Below are positions 44,183-57,290 of a stretch of DNA of 64,000 bases, in pieces. Under the pieces are notes generated by a model, which was given only the letters and a program-made list of their open reading frames with translations, had not been told where the DNA came from and ran no database searches. Numbering within the stretch: position 1 is the first letter of the stretch; every line of letters starts with the position of its first letter. The DNA lies in the NCBI GenBank assembly GCA_000320605.2, contig KB445794.1, positions 725,837 through 789,836 of the forward strand, written 5' to 3'. This DNA is from Gelatoporia subvermispora B. Taxonomy: Eukaryota > Basidiomycota > Agaricomycetes > Polyporales > Gelatoporiaceae. The translations under genes were made by a program, and so were the position numbers.

Positions 44183-44452
44183 TGGTAGCGCCCCGGAACA
44201 CGACTGCCAGCAGTGCGCAGCGATGGGGAACGTTGGCCGCACATCTGAAGGAGCTGTGTAGAGACGGAGAACAGAAAATGTGTAGACTTCCCGACATTCC
44301 CAGACACGGAGACTATGACGTCGGCGAATCGCGCGTCTTGGATTCCAAAGTTGAACGAAACGGCGGCGCAAAACTCGCGTGTGCATGCAGTGAAAGGCGT
44401 GTTATGAGTATGTTTCGGTTGTGCACAACATCAGCAAATGGGCCCCCGCAGA

Positions 44453-44773
44453 TTACTGCTGCTTCTGCCGCTCCAGCTTGAGGTAGAACTCCTCCTGCTT
44501 CTGCACTGTTGGACGGATAAAGTAAATCAGCGATCAGTCCAGCAGACGAGGGGACACGCGCAGACAGCGCGACATGCGACATGCATGTCGGCGGATGCTC
44601 ACCCTTCGGGAGGTGCACGCCGTACCTGCGTTGGGATGAGCGGATGCAACGCGGCAAGACGTGGGGAGGACTCACCAGAAAGCGTAGCCTGCGCTGACGC
44701 CGAGGCCGAGAGAGACAGTGAGGTCGAGCCAGAAGCGCTTCCTGAGCTTTCCGGTGATGGGTGCGATGGCCAT
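44453..44773 (-). CDS. cox9: Cytochrome c oxidase subunit VIIa (Cox9)
   Basis: Small single-pass subunit of mitochondrial complex IV, 57 aa. It starts MAIAPITGKLRKRFWLDL, has the helix TVSLGLGVSAGYAFWYG, then VHLPKVQKQEEFYLKLERQK. Exons: 44773–44676, 44625–44603 and 44505–44453; phases agree, and exon 2 is only 23 nt. The longer frame starting at 45025 includes upstream leader and is not the protein. It shares a promoter region with the PP2A gene. Confidence 0.9.
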
Positions 44774-45114
44774 TGTGAGCGACGGCGAGGACGATGAGGA
44801 GAACGGCGTTGACGGCGTTGAAGACGATGTGAGCGCGTGCGAGGGCAAAGTCGGAGAGGAGGCCGTGCAAACAGGCGACAACAAGGAGGGCGTGCTGCCA
44901 CTGAGCCCCAGGCCGATCGACTGACGGACCGGCTCAAACCAATATCGACACCATTCCTCCTGCCTCCATCTCATCGCCTCCTCCTCGCCACGACCCATCA
45001 TCTCCATCTTCGCCATCGCAAGCAACGCCCACGACCATTTATCTCGTCGCCGCCCGTAGCATCCTCAGCCACTTAGCCAGATCGCACGACTAGTACTCAC
45101 TCCACAGCACCGAC
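44774..45114. promoter_or_regulatory. Divergent promoter region, cox9 / cdc55
   Basis: 341 bp between divergent start codons. Minus-strand pyrimidine-rich tracts are visible; no clear TATA box. Confidence 0.4.
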
Positions 45115-46933
45115 ATGGATCACGACGCGTCAGGCTCAGGCGGATGGCGATTCGCACAGTGTTTCGGTGACAAGGGCGATGTGGAGGACATCACAGAAGG
45201 TCTGCAGCTCTCGCTCAACTCACCCGGCCCCGGCTCACCCAGGCTTATCTGCCTCTGCACGTCCCGAACACAGCGGACATCATCTCCACCGTCGAGTTTG
45301 ACTCTACAGGCAACTATCTCGCGACCGGCGACAAAGGTGGCCGTGTTGTTCTGTTCGAGCGCAACGAGCAGGTGCGTCATCGCGCTGCGCGCAGGGCTGG
45401 CTCGACTGACGTACGTACCCTGACCCCCCTCGCGTGCGGCGTCCTCGTACGCGCACCCGTAGAAAAAAGGATGCGAGTACAAGTTCTACACCGAGTTCCA
45501 ATCGCATGAGCCCGAGTTCGATTACCTCAAATCGCTGGAGATTGAAGAGAAGATCAACAAGATCAAGTGGTGTAAGCGGCAGAATGCTGCACACTTTCTG
45601 CTGTCCACGAATGGTACATGCTCACGAGTTCCGAGCCGATCCTGATGTATGCATGCTAATACGTCGCGCAGACAAAACAATCAAGCTGTGGAAAGTATTT
45701 GAAAAGTCGCTCCGGGTGGTATCCGAGTCGAATCTGCATGATGGGCAGCGGGCGTTGCCGGCACCAACGCTGTCGCAGAACCTACGGCTGCCGCGGATGA
45801 CGCCGCAGGACAACATCATTGCGGCTGTGCCGCGGAAGGTGTACTCGAACGCGCACGCGTACCACATACATTCGATCTCTGTGAATTCGGACCAGGAGAC
45901 GTATATCTCGGCAGACGACCTCCGGATCAATCTCTGGAACCTTAACATCAGCGATCGCAGCTTTAGTGCGTAACGTCTGGTGGGTTCCCGGTGCTCGGTA
46001 CTAACGCGTGATGCAGACATCGTGGACATCAAGCCCGCGAACATGGAGGAGTTGACGGAAGTCATCACCGCGGCTGAGTTCCACCCCACACAGTGCAACA
46101 TGTTCATGTACTCGAGCTCAAAGAGCAACATCAAGCTCGCGGACATGCGCGACTCTGCGCTCTGCGACAAACACGCGAAGAGTAAGTTCCCGTCTTCTCG
46201 GCTTCCGTGCCTAGATGCGCGTACTTATATCTCTGACATCACCAGTGTTCGAAGAGGAGGAAGACCCGTCGAACCGGTCGTTTTTCTCCGAGATCATATC
46301 CTCCATCTCGGACGTCAAGTTCAGCCACGACGGACGATACATTCTGTCGCGGGACTACTTGTCGCTCAAGATCTGGGACATCAACATGGAGTCTCGTCCG
46401 GTCAAGACGATCCAGATCCATGACCACCTTCGCGGGAAACTTTGCGACCTGTATGAGAACGACTGCATCTTCGACAAGTTCGAGTGCACATGGGGCGGCG
46501 ATGATAAGTACGTGTCATGATCTCACCGTCATCGTATGGAGAGCGTTCTGTTCGTGGGCTGATTCCGTGGCACCAGGCATGTGCTCACCGGCTCGTACCA
46601 CAATTATTTCCGGATATTTGATGTGGACACGCTCAACGACGTCGTTCTGCAAGCGGACAAGTCCGCGTTCAAGGCGAAGAAGATCGGCGGGCCGCTCGCA
46701 GGCAACAAGGCAGGCGCGAAGAACGGAATGCGCGCCGCCGGTCTCCGGGACAACATGGCCATGGAGACACTCGACTTCAACAAGAAGATCCTCCATGCAA
46801 GCTGGCATCCGCGCGAGAACACCATCGCTGTGGGTCCCCATCTCATCCTACACTATCCCCCGTGCTCACTGACACCGACTATGACGCACAGATTGCGGCA
46901 ACGAACAACCTATTCTTGTACAGCGCTGCATGA
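45115..46933 (+). CDS. cdc55: PP2A regulatory subunit B (PR55/Cdc55)
   Basis: WD40 regulatory subunit that directs protein phosphatase 2A to its substrates, with roles in mitosis and polarity. 449 aa, close to family size. Motifs include [94 protein letters not shown] and the C-terminal [13 protein letters not shown]…[10 protein letters not shown]. Eight exons: 45115–45199, 45274–45371, 45463–45613, 45672–45965, 46017–46181, 46246–46507, 46577–46829, 46892–46933; all phases agree. Confidence 0.95.
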
Positions 46934-48272
46934 TCTCATGCGTCACCAGCCGCTATGCACATGCCCTATGTCCCATGTCCCATGTTCCATGCCCATTTCC
47001 GCCCCCTCCCCCACCCCGCGCCCGCCGCGCACGAGCCACCCACGATACCGCGCCAACCCGCGTCCGGCTGCTCGGCGCCGCCTTCCGCTCCTTCGTCTCC
47101 CCGTTCCCTCTCGCCCCGCCTACACCGCCTCGCCGCACTAATCTCGGACTCGTAGCATAAGATGAGCATCTCGGACTCGGCACGAGCCCGTGGCCCGCGC
47201 CTGTATCGTATTATATACATCCGTGTCCCACGCCGCCCGTTGGAAGAAGAAGGGTAGAAGCAAGAATGTACAGTGAATACATAAATATATCCGTCGAACT
47301 AGCTTTGTGGGGTGCGTGTGCGCCCCGTCTTCGGTGTAGCCAGGTGAGGGTATGTGTCCTTCTCTATGCGATCCCGCGGAGTCCGGGCGTGCTTTCGATA
47401 TGTAAGGGTGGCGCTGAGATGTTGGTAGACACCGGTCGCCCAATTCCCTCGGCTAGTGGGAATGGCCCCTATTTTGATGTCGCCGCTGCCTCACGCATGC
47501 AGGTCCTGCGGCGGCTCACACGTCAAAATTCCGCCACCACGGAGAAGGCTCATCCCAGAGCGCTGAAATGGACAGGCGAGAGCGTTTTTTTATGAGATGT
47601 TTGTGCCTGCAGGCGGGTGATGCGCACCACGCACGCCCGTCAATGTCGCTCAGATGAGAAGACCGCGAATACACACAGACGTCGTATGTTTCTGATATGT
47701 GTCCGGATTATGTTGATTGTGACCAGGCACCTGTGTCGCAATTGATGGCAATGCACATTGCGCATTTGGTATCGCCCGGGAAGTGCTGAAGGCGACACGC
47801 ATCATGCATGTACAGCAGCTTCTCGGACCGACGGAATGGGTCGCTCGAGAGCGGGGCAAGTATTATGTAGTCGGCGGCAATTCTACAAGCTTGAATGTGT
47901 ATTTACATGCATAAGGAAAACATGAAGGCGCATAGATGTGCAATTCGATGGACGAGGCGGTGGCAGGAATAGTGTAGCAGGTTAATCAGGATATGCGCTA
48001 ACTATCGGTATATGCTGAGGTATAAAATACAGGCGCTCCAATAAGGGGGAACCGTATTACATGTCCTGGGTTGTATGGTACAACGAACATGGGATCTGGA
48101 TATCTCGAGTGCAGTAAGACATACACAGGGCGGCGGGACCTGGGGAGTCGCTACAGCGACTCGTATCTCGTCGCAGCCAACGGAGGGCGTATCCAACCAA
48201 GGGGTGGCTCCGGGAAACGCGTGGGGATCATCATGTCTGTATGGCAGCCGCGGGAGCGGCGCGGCGCGAAGC
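46934..48272. other. Intergenic, about 1.3 kb
   Basis: Convergent 3' flanks of cdc55 and the coiled-coil gene. A short run of CATGTCCCATGTTCCATG-type repeats lies at about 46965–46990. No gene is supported. Confidence 0.45.
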
Positions 48273-50267
48273 TCAGTCTCCGGAGATGGATTGATGGCTC
48301 CCGTTCGCTTCCAGTGACGAGGCGCTCTCCGAACGCAGGCTCTTCGAGCAGGGCAGCCCCGCCGCAGCCGCAGCCATAACTGGCACAGTGAACCGCCGCC
48401 ATATCGGCGCGTCGAGCGTCGGCCGGCCAGGTCCGTCGCTCGTGGACGGTCGCAGGCTGACGTCGACGAGCGAGTCCGCGATGCGCGGTTTGCGCGAGAG
48501 CGGGGGGACGGACTGGACGCGGCGGGCCGTGAGCGACCGCCGCCGGTCGAGGTGCTCCGTGGGCTCAGTGTAGTCTCGCGGGATGGCTGCGTGGTCGAAA
48601 CCTGGAGACGGGGGGAGCGGCGCCCTCGCGGCTGTCGCGAGCGTCGGAGATTCGTCGCCTGGACCTGCATATGTTTATTCAGTGTGTGTCCGATCGAATC
48701 TGAGGAACGCATGCATACCTAGGAATTGCCGCATGGGCCTGTTCTCGAAGGCGCTAGGCGTGGGCAACGGTGGCACTTCAGGCGAAGTTGCACTTGCAGT
48801 CATAGGGGAGACCGGCCGTGTCTCCGACATCTCCAGGAAGGAGTCCTTGGGCGGGGCCGCGTTGACCTGGATGGCGGGGACGTCGGGAATCTCCTCCGCT
48901 GCCGTTGAGCGACGGCGCAAGCTCTTGCTGCGGCTCCTCCGAGACATGATAGAGGCCCGGTCTGCCTTGTCTGCTGCGCCTGATGATGACCTGGGTATCC
49001 TGAGGCTGGCTTTCGATGCGCGCGAGCTGCGTTTTTTCGCTGAAAGAACACGGCTGATGCGATCGCCCCGTAGTGGGAAGTCTTGCTTGGGGCTACTGAC
49101 GAGCGTAGCTTTAGAGGCCACCGCCTTACCCGTGATTTCGATGATTTGCGCAGAATGCACGCTATGTGTAGTGTAGTCGAGCGCGTCGTCGTCGTCTTCA
49201 TCGTCACTGAATCCGGAGTGGAAGTTATCCAAGTCGTCCATCTCCTGCGCCATGTCCTGAGCAACCTCCCATGCTTCGTCGAGCTCTGCCTTGAGCTCCT
49301 GGATCCGAGTCTTTGCCTCCTGCAGCTCCGTCGTCCGCCGCCTAAACGAGTCGTTCAGTTTCCGGAGACCCATGGCTAGTGCCGATGCAATATGGACGTC
49401 CTGAATCCTCTGTATCTGGGCCCGCTGATCCGCGACGCTGACCAATGTCTCCATGAGGCGGTCGCAGGACACCGTGAGGTCGGCGAGCTGCTTGGTGAGG
49501 TTCGCCAGCGCTTCGGCGTCGCCGTCGGTACCCGCAGAGAAGGACAGCGCATTCAGGGACTGCAGAAGCATAGTGCGCTTGTGCATATTAAAACGGTACT
49601 GCGACTGCGTGGTCCCCTTGAGCTGGAAGCGCCGAGCTTCTTAGCGCCCCGATCGCCGTTACATAGAATCGAGAGCACTCACGGAATCTAAACGATCCAG
49701 CTCAGCGATGAGCTCCTCGTCGAGGGTCTTGAGAGGAACCAAGCGGATGAAGGATTCGGAGGCGGATTTGCGGATGGCGCCCGAGACGATTTCCTGCAGC
49801 TCCTCCGACGTAAACGTCCACTTTGCCGCCTCCAGCGTCATCCCCTTCCATTGCACTTGCGGAGGATCAAAGCTCAGTGCCGGCGGAGGGCTGAGAGAGG
49901 GAGTCTTCGGGATGAGCTTCACTGCGGGAGTGGACACGCGGGCGGACTCTGCGACAGGCGGGTCGTCGCCAGCTGATGCCTGTACACCCTTCTCAGACGT
50001 GCCAATTTTTTCTACACATACCTCCGAGGAGTTCGGGCGATCCGAGCTGAACGAGAACGAAGAGGCAAACGGAGAGCTCGTTCTGCTCAGTGATGATGGG
50101 GGACCCGACGAGTATGCGGGACTGGCTTCTTCAATACGGCTGTTCAGGTCGAGGGGGATCACGGTCTTGGTGGACTGCTTAGAGGGACTGCGAGGGCCGT
50201 TTGGAAGTGGTGGGCGAGAGCGTAGGGATCCTGCGGTCGATGTTCGTACATGGCCGTATTCTGGCAT
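48273..50267 (-). CDS. Coiled-coil protein, function unknown
   Basis: Predicted 624 aa; exons 50267–49683, 49616–48719 and 48664–48273, phases agree. I do not recognise the family. The N-terminus (MPEYGHVRTSTAGSLRSRPP) is Ser/Pro-rich and disordered. The segment WKGMTLEAAKWTFTSEELQE IVSGAIRKSA (about residues 140–170) looks folded and probably conserved. A coiled coil follows at about residues 250–330 (LRKLNDSFRRRTTELQEAKTR), ending in an acidic SGFSDDEDDDDALDY patch. The rest is Arg/Ser-rich (SRRSRSKSLRRRST) and Pro-rich. There is no membrane segment. Its organisation recalls cytoskeletal or polarity scaffold proteins, but this is only a layout impression. Confidence 0.75.
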
Positions 50268-50705
50268 GGTAGGGGACGGATAGAAGCATGTAAGAACAGT
50301 CAAAGTGTTCACTGGGGGCGTAATCAAGCGGTCATGGATGCTGTTACGAGCTAAGCATGCTCGAGGAATGATTGACTGACGGTGGGAACCGTGTACAGGA
50401 AAGAGACACGCGGTGCCTCACACTGCTCACAGGTCCCCTCACAGGTCACTTCCTGTTGATTATCGCTATCTACTTAGCCTCTGACGCCGAGATTGCCGCG
50501 CACCGGGGATCTCGCTCTCCATGTGCGGTTTCATTTTGTTGTCAAGCGATGCGTGAAGAGACCGACCAGCTAGGTTACGTTGTCGAGTAGCTGTGCGTCC
50601 GAGACAAAGATCAATTCCGAGTTTGTCATCCGAGTCCTGCAATTGCCTCCGTGCCTTCAGTCATTCCAACCACGTGTAAGTAGTAATCGAGCAGCGCCAC
50701 AATGA
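50268..50705. other. Intergenic
   Basis: Upstream region of the coiled-coil gene and 3' flank of the UBX gene. No feature is seen. Confidence 0.45.
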
Positions 50706-52398
50706 CTAGCCACTTGCAGCATCATGAAACAAAACCTTGACCCCACAGATGCATATGTTTGCCAGACAAAAATTGTACATCATGATGTTACAACCACAGC
50801 CATCTTTACATACAATTCCTCGCGCCATCGCCCCCACACCATGTCCTTCAAGGTTTATGACGCGATCAGGACCTGTGGTGTCGATAATAAGCACCGAACA
50901 ATCTACCTGCAAGGGCCGTGAGGCGAGGCAACTTACCGCTGAAGGCGTCAGACCGAGCTCTTTCAGCGTCTTTGAGAAATCACTTCGCGCAAATGTTTTC
51001 CTGCACCGCGTCGTCAATGTCCGTGCGCAACTGACAGGCAGAAACACGGCGTACCGGGGGAACGTCAACGAAAACGACACGGTCTCTACGTCCACCGAGA
51101 GTGTCTGTCCTGCGACGAATTCAGCCACTTCCCGGAGCGCTATCGTCAGCGTTGTGTCAGCGCTTCCTCATTGCACGAATGCCAATCAATGATGTGGTAC
51201 GCACTGGCCTCACTCGGCAGAGTGGTAGTGTATGGCTGTCCCCCGCTCGCCAGGCGGATTTGCAGCCGGGTTTCGGGGTAGTCTTTCCCGGCGGGCTTGG
51301 GCGCGCTGGGAGCCGCAGCCGCGGCGGGTGCGGGAGCAGAGCTCCCCGGCACAGGCTTGCCCTCGCGCAATGCCTTTTCCCGCGCAGCTTTCTCAGCGCG
51401 TGCACGCTTGTCCGCCTCAATCTGTGCTTTGACCGCAGCACGCGCCTTTGCGTCGTCCAGTTTCTCTGTGCACACGTCGATGTGAGCCCCCGCTTCTCGA
51501 AGGTAGGTGGAGGCTGGGCCTCACCTTTCCGCTTCTTTTCCGCCTCGCGAACCATCTCCTTCGCCTGAATCTCCTCGCGAAGCTCATTGATATCCTGGGA
51601 ATGAAGCGGGCGATCCGAATGTGTTCTGTGGTCTAGCCAAATGCTGACCTACCTTGCCTGCCTTACGTCTGATAGCTTCGTTCGCCAGGTTCTCGCGTGC
51701 TTCTTCCTTGGCCTTCACGGACCTCTTCGCAGCCATCTTCTCCCGAAGCTCTGCGAGCTTCTGTCTCTTCTCTTCCTCAGTGAGCGGTTTTACCTGGACC
51801 CACTCAGCACAACAACCGATGGTTGGAGAACATACAAGCATACCTCCTCGGTAGATTCTTCGAACTGATCATGGCCGCTCTTCTCGGCATGAAAGTTCGC
51901 GAGAGCAGTGTTCTTGAAGATCTTGCCGCACTCAGAGCACCTGATGCTCTGTGTGTACAGGCACGTAGAGCGTGGTACATAGATGATCGATCGCAGTACA
52001 CGCAATGGCAATCTTGCGGCTCACCTTAGCCTCCTGTTCTGCAGCGGCGCTGCTGCCCTCAGCGCCGCCCTTGCCGTACACAGCTGCGAGTGCATCGAGC
52101 TCCTCCTGGTCGTCTTCATTCATTGGCACCGCACCCCCCGAAGGAGCTGCGCCCGAGGCACCGCTAGATGATACAGATGACAAATCGGGGACCGGTTTCC
52201 CCTCGTTCTCGAGGATGAAGTCCATCGATGGCTGCAGTCCGCGTCCTCCTGTAGCCTTCAGTGCCCCTGCGGGTGTATTGCATCAGGAACTTGTCAGTTC
52301 AGGTGAGATCGCGAGGACGACGAGACGTGTGGGTACGGACAGTCCACGCGCGCAGCCTCGAAGCCCATTGAGAGCAGAACATCCCGGTCAGACGACAT
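50706..52398 (-). CDS. UBA–C2H2–UBX protein (UBXN1/SAKS1-like)
   Basis: Likely Cdc48/p97 cofactor that couples ubiquitinated proteins to the AAA ATPase; 408 aa. The N-terminal UBA domain reads MSSDRDVLLSMGFEAARVDW … GLQPSMDFILENEG. A C2H2-type finger, CSECGKIFKNTALANFHAEK followed by SGH, lies at about residues 104–125. A charged helical linker is next (KPLTEEEKRQKLAELREKMA). The UBX domain begins at YPETRLQIRLASG and includes FSLTFPR and FSKTLKELGLTPSAVLIIDT-like sequence. Exons: 52398–52341, 52266–52025, 51948–51844, 51793–51653, 51594–51525, 51465–51205, 51139–51055, 51000–50937, 50906–50706; phases agree. The last ~40 residues after GVGAMARGIV are Cys-rich and may instead be intron or 3' UTR. 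Confidence 0.87.
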
Positions 52399-52832
52399 TT
52401 AGAAAGATCGTTGGTACGTATCTAGTAGATACTAGATGTGAGTTTCCAGACGAGTGCGCGAGGCCAAGTTGGTCGAGTTCGGTTGAGTCGTCACCGAGGG
52501 CGCCTGAAGGCTATCTAATCTGTACATACTCATAGCCGATAATCTCGCTCACAAGCGTGGAGGCCCGTGGAGGTTCATGGACACGGTTCAAGTCCTACCT
52601 ACATTTCGAGATTGCTAGTGCTCAGAAACAACTTGATGTAAAGTACGAGGGACACAGCGAGGGACACAATACGCGAATAAATGCGCAATTAGGAGACAAT
52701 AGAACACGGAGATTGCGACTAGCTTAAATAAGTCCCGCTTAACGACTAGTAGAATACATATGATCCAGGGGTATACGTAGAACGAATGAGACGGACAGTA
52801 TGCTGGCGAGCGGATTCCGAGGTTTTGCGTGC
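52399..52832. other. Intergenic
   Basis: Upstream region of the UBX gene and 3' flank of the SNARE gene. No feature is seen. Confidence 0.45.
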
Positions 52833-53282
52833 TCATGGTGAGGCAGGTCGCCACCACCAAACCAGCTTCCACAGTATCCACAGCCCAATGAAGGCCGCAA
52901 CGCAGTATCCGATGAGCCGCCACTGTTTCACACCGCCAGGTCCCAGCCCGAACGCTTGACCAGCTCGACGCGATGATTGCATGAGGGATGCGCCGAACGA
53001 CTGGAAAGTATTGCTCTGGGAAACCGCACCAAACTTGAGGATCGTACGCACGACCGACGACGATCCGGAATACGTACAGATTCGTCCAGCATGAGATTCT
53101 GACGCTCCGCGTCATCATAGATGTCAGTCGTGACCTGTATGGCGTGAGTCGACCTAGCAGGAGCGCATGCAATGCTGAACACGTACGCCGCGTAGTGTGC
53201 GAAGCTTGGAATGAAGCTCGTCCAGTCTCTGATCATTCTGAGACTCGTACGTTTCTTCTACTCTGTCTCGTGTCGAAGACAT
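52833..53282 (-). CDS. Bet1/Sft1-type Qc-SNARE
   Basis: Small tail-anchored SNARE of ER–Golgi or intra-Golgi transport, 117 aa. It begins MSSTRDRVEETYESQNDQRL, carries one SNARE motif (LDELHSKLRTLRG|VTTDIYDDAERQNLMLDES|FGAV) and ends with an anchor of about 20 residues (LIGYCVAAFIGLWILWKLVW) plus WWRPASP. Exons: 53282–53187, 53134–53078 and 53033–52833, all phase 0. The YDDAERQNLMLDE block is characteristic of Bet1-like proteins. I cannot separate Bet1 from Sft1 by eye. Confidence 0.83.
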
Positions 53283-54347
53283 CGTCGTATGCGAAAAACC
53301 AGATGGCCAGGGAGCAGCTAAGGGGTCGTAAGGCGTAGTTCAGGGACAAGAGGAGTACAGGTCGAGGCGCTTCTGACGCGCGCTACAGTGTCCGGCGCTC
53401 AAAACCGACCTCTTGGCACCCCGTCTCGCGCATTTGTATCTGCACCCGCGGATGTTGTCCGATACTCACTAAATCGTGGATTTCGTACAGAATACACCAT
53501 ATCTGCACGACTATCTCAATAAAATTCTGATCTGGGCACTTTTCAAAATTTTCGCGAGGCCAAAAGTAAATCTACCCTTTATGGGGGGTCGTGAGAAGAT
53601 GACTAATACACCATAATTGGCAATTAGGCGCTAAATCCACACTCACAGACGGAGCAGTCAGTCCTGAGCCGAATGATATGCTCTCCAATGCTTGTTGAGA
53701 CTGTGTAAAGTTGAGGTTTTTTTATTTTCAGGCCGCATTATGCTACAAAATGTGTTTGAACATCTGTTTTTAGGTAGTCATACTTCCGGTTTTTTGTCGA
53801 CAAAAAGTAAAAATAGGTCACGTGATCACAAAATCCAGATTTACGCTCATTTACCCCACTTTCTGTCCTAGAACGCGAGGGTTTGGCTCCTATAGCAAAA
53901 TTACGCCTTCCCGAGGGAGGTCGGTTTTTGCCGCATGACACTGTATCCTCGAGCGCTACCTTGATTGCATCACGTGACGTAACCTTCACGATCAATATTA
54001 ATATTCCCGTTCTACTCCTTGGCAGAATTCCCTACATCTTCTGTGGGTCTGAGGAACTGAAGTACATTTTCCATGATTTGAATTTCTCCAACACAACTCG
54101 GATTGCTGCGTGGTATGTATTTTTAGACCTTTGGGTAACGCTGACTAAGCAAGATGCTGAACGCGCTTACCCCGCGCAGACGCGGCGCGACGTGTCTCAA
54201 TCGACGCGGACAACTCTCGGTGGGACGGTGTTCGATACAACTCCGCCACTCTTTTCATTCCCCAACACTCGTGAACTCGGCTACTAAGCTGGTAAAGCAG
54301 TCTCGGGCAAAATACTAGGCCGCGGGAGCTCTCGATAGATACCCGCC
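53283..54347. other. Intergenic, AT-rich, about 1.1 kb
   Basis: Divergent upstream region of the SNARE gene (–) and STT3 (+). The part at 53480–53860 is clearly more AT-rich than the genes and has poly-T tracts near 53716 and 53790. Two CACGTGA-type palindromes lie near 53820 and 53970. No coding frame is credible. Confidence 0.5.
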
Positions 54348-57290
54348 ATGGCTGTGGCATACTCCATCCCGTCCGATGTCTCTCCGGCAACGGTCGCAAA
54401 CACCAGGTCCCTCTTGCGAATTATTGCTCTTGCTCTCATTTCTGGAGCCGCTATTGCGTCTCGTCTGTTCGCGGTCATCAACTTCGAAAGCATAATCCAC
54501 GAATTGTGCGTTGACTGCCACGTATTCCGCAGCTCGGTTCTGATATAGCGCCATCATACAGCGACCCTTGGTTCAACTAGTCAGTTGGAATGAATATTTT
54601 GAGTATCAGAGGGCTTGGCTGACTCCACTGCAGCCGTGCAACCCGTGTTTTGGCATCGGAAGGATTCTATGTGTGTAAATTTCATCTAGTTCCGCTTGAT
54701 AGCGTCATAACCGCGTCCAGGAATTTTGGAACTGGTTTGACCCTACGGCATGGTACCCCTTGGGTCGTGTTGTGGGCGGTACTATCTACCCGGGTCTGAT
54801 GGCGACAAGCGGCGTGATCTACAATGTTTTGCATGCGCTCCACCTCCCGGTGGACATACGGAACATCTGTGTATTGCTCGCCCCTGGCTTCAGTGCGTTG
54901 ACCGCTTGGTCAACATACATGTAAGTTGCCGAGATCAGCACCTGGATGAACGACTCTCAATGCAGTAAACCCAGGTTCACCAAGGAACTGAAAGATGAGA
55001 GCGCCGGGCTTCTCGCCGCTGCTTTCATCGGTATTGTTCCCGGCTACATCTCGCGTTCAGTTGCAGGGTCATACGACAACGAGGCCATCGCCATCTTCCT
55101 GCTGATGTTTACCTTCTTCTGTTGGATCAAAGCACTGAAGATTGGAAGTGCATTCTTCGGCGCCCTCGCCGCATTATTCTACTTCTACATGGTAGCCGCA
55201 TGGGGTAGGCATGTCGATCTGGATTTCTTCTGTTCGGCACTCACCGTAGTCTGTACAGGTGGATACGCATTCATCACAAACATGATCCCACTTCACTCGC
55301 TCGCCCTTATCCTGATGGGCCGCTTCAGCAGCCGCCTATACGTTGCGTATTCTTCGTGGTATGCCATCGGCACTCTTTCCAGCATGCAGGTACCTTTTGT
55401 CGGATTTCAGCCTGTGCGCACAAGCGAGCACATGGCCGCACTTGGTCTGTGACGTGATAGCTCGGTACTTGTAGCGACATTGACCGCCTCCACATACTAT
55501 TTTAGGGGTGTTTGGTCTGCTGCAGATCATTGCGTTTGCCGAGCTGGTGAGGGCGCATCTGTCGTCTAAACAATTCCAAAACCTCCTGTATGCCTCCGTG
55601 ATTGGGATGGGTGTTTTGGGTACGGCGGCGATCATTGGTCTCACGTACAAGGGATGGATTGCCCCGTGGACGGGACGGTTCTACTCGCTCTGGGATACGG
55701 GCTATGCCAAGATGTACGGCATCATATCCGTCATATGTTCTCCTTGAGGCCGCTGACCGCTTTGCAATCAGACACATTCCCATTATTGCCTCCGTCTCCG
55801 AGCACCAGCCGACTGCCTGGCCGTCGTTTTTCATGGATTTACATTCACTCGTCTTCCTTTTCCCGGCAGGAGTGGTCATGTGCTTCCGCCAACTCCGCGA
55901 CGAGCACGTATTCGTCATCATTTACGCTGTTGTGGCGAGCTATTTTGCGGGAGTCATGGTCCGGCTGATGCTCACGCTCACCCCGGTAGTGTGCGTGGCC
56001 GCGGCCATTGCATTCTCGTCCCTTCTAGACACATATATCGAACCGACCGAGCCCGATGTCGTGGAGGAAGATAGCGGCAAGGCGACGGCCGATGAAACCG
56101 CAAGCTCGGGCTCCTCGACAGCTGTGTCCGCGTCGCCCTCTACCGCCAAGAAAGTCAAGAAATCCGGAACAGCGCCTGGTGGATCCGCTGTGACTGCCGC
56201 CATCACTGCTGCGAAAAAAGGCGACACAGCGCGCGGAGTATTCGGCCTTGACACACGGCTCATCGTCCTGCTGAATGCAGTTGGCATGCTCATTTTCTTC
56301 GTGCTGCACTGCACATGGGTCACATCGACTGCGTACTCGTCTCCCTCCGTCGTCTTGGCGTCACAGAACCCGGATGGCAGCCAACACATTATCGATGATT
56401 TCCGCGAGGCATATTATTGGCTTAGACAGAACACTCCAGAAGACAGCGTGGTCATGAGCTGGTGGGACTACGGCTACCAAATCGCTGGAATGGCCAACCG
56501 ACCGACCTTGGTTGACAACAACACGTGGAACAATAGTAAGTGTCCATGGCTCCCGTGTCATCCGAGATATGCTCGAGCTCATCTATCTTAGCTCATATCG
56601 CAACTGTCGGCAAAGCTATGTCGAGCAGCGAGGAAGTGGCATACCCAATTCTTCGCAAGCATGACGTTGACTACGTTCTCATCATTTTCGGAGGCCTCAT
56701 CGGCTATTCCGGTGACGATATCAACAAGTTCTTGTGGATGGTGCGGATTGCGCAGGGCGTGTGGCCGGACGAGATCCAGGAGCCGAACTACTTCACGCCC
56801 AAAGGCGAGTACAGGGTCGATGAGATGGCGTCTCAGACCATGAAAAATAGTCTCATGTACAAGATGTCATACTACCGGTGACTTCGGATTGTTCCTTCCG
56901 TCCATTCACGATAGCTGATTCTCTCAATACAGCTTCCCGGAATTATTTGGGACGAACCAAGCAGTTGACCGAGTACGTGGTCAGCAGATCCCCAAAGCGG
57001 GAACTACGCTCGACTACCTGGGTACGTTATCTCATCCCATCTGTTATCGATCTTCGTGACACTGTTTTTGTAGATGAGGCCTTCACATCGGAGAACTGGA
57101 TCGTAAGTTATCCGGATGATTGCGTCCAGCTATGCGTAGCTCACACCGACTTTACTGCATGCAGGTCCGGATCTTCCAGGTCAAGAAAGAAGATATTCTT
57201 GGGAGGGACCTCAAGACTGCCAGCGCGTTCGAGCAAGGGAAAAAGAGGAAGAGAACCAAGCCGCCTGTCCGCCGCAAGGCAGTCGTGTAG
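54348..57290 (+). CDS. stt3: Oligosaccharyltransferase catalytic subunit STT3
   Basis: Polytopic ER enzyme that transfers the lipid-linked oligosaccharide to N-x-S/T sites. Conserved sites seen include FESIIHEFDPWFNYR at the first lumenal loop with the catalytic Asp, [20 protein letters not shown], and the [10 protein letters not shown] signature (WWDYG at about 56460) followed by DNNTWNN. The C-terminal lumenal domain ends [20 protein letters not shown]. Several short introns; exon 1 starts at 54348 and exon joins such as HEF|DPWFNY|RAT were checked for phase. A Ser/Ala/Lys-rich cytosolic insert (about 56050–56220) separates two membrane blocks. The dilysine-like basic C-terminus PPVRRKAVV ends the protein. 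All catalytic motifs are intact. Confidence 0.95.

Noticed and set aside
48002..48712. Minus-strand 236-aa Arg-rich open frame
   Set aside because: It overlaps the last exon of the coiled-coil gene in another frame; the spliced frame ending at 48273 joins in phase and reads better.
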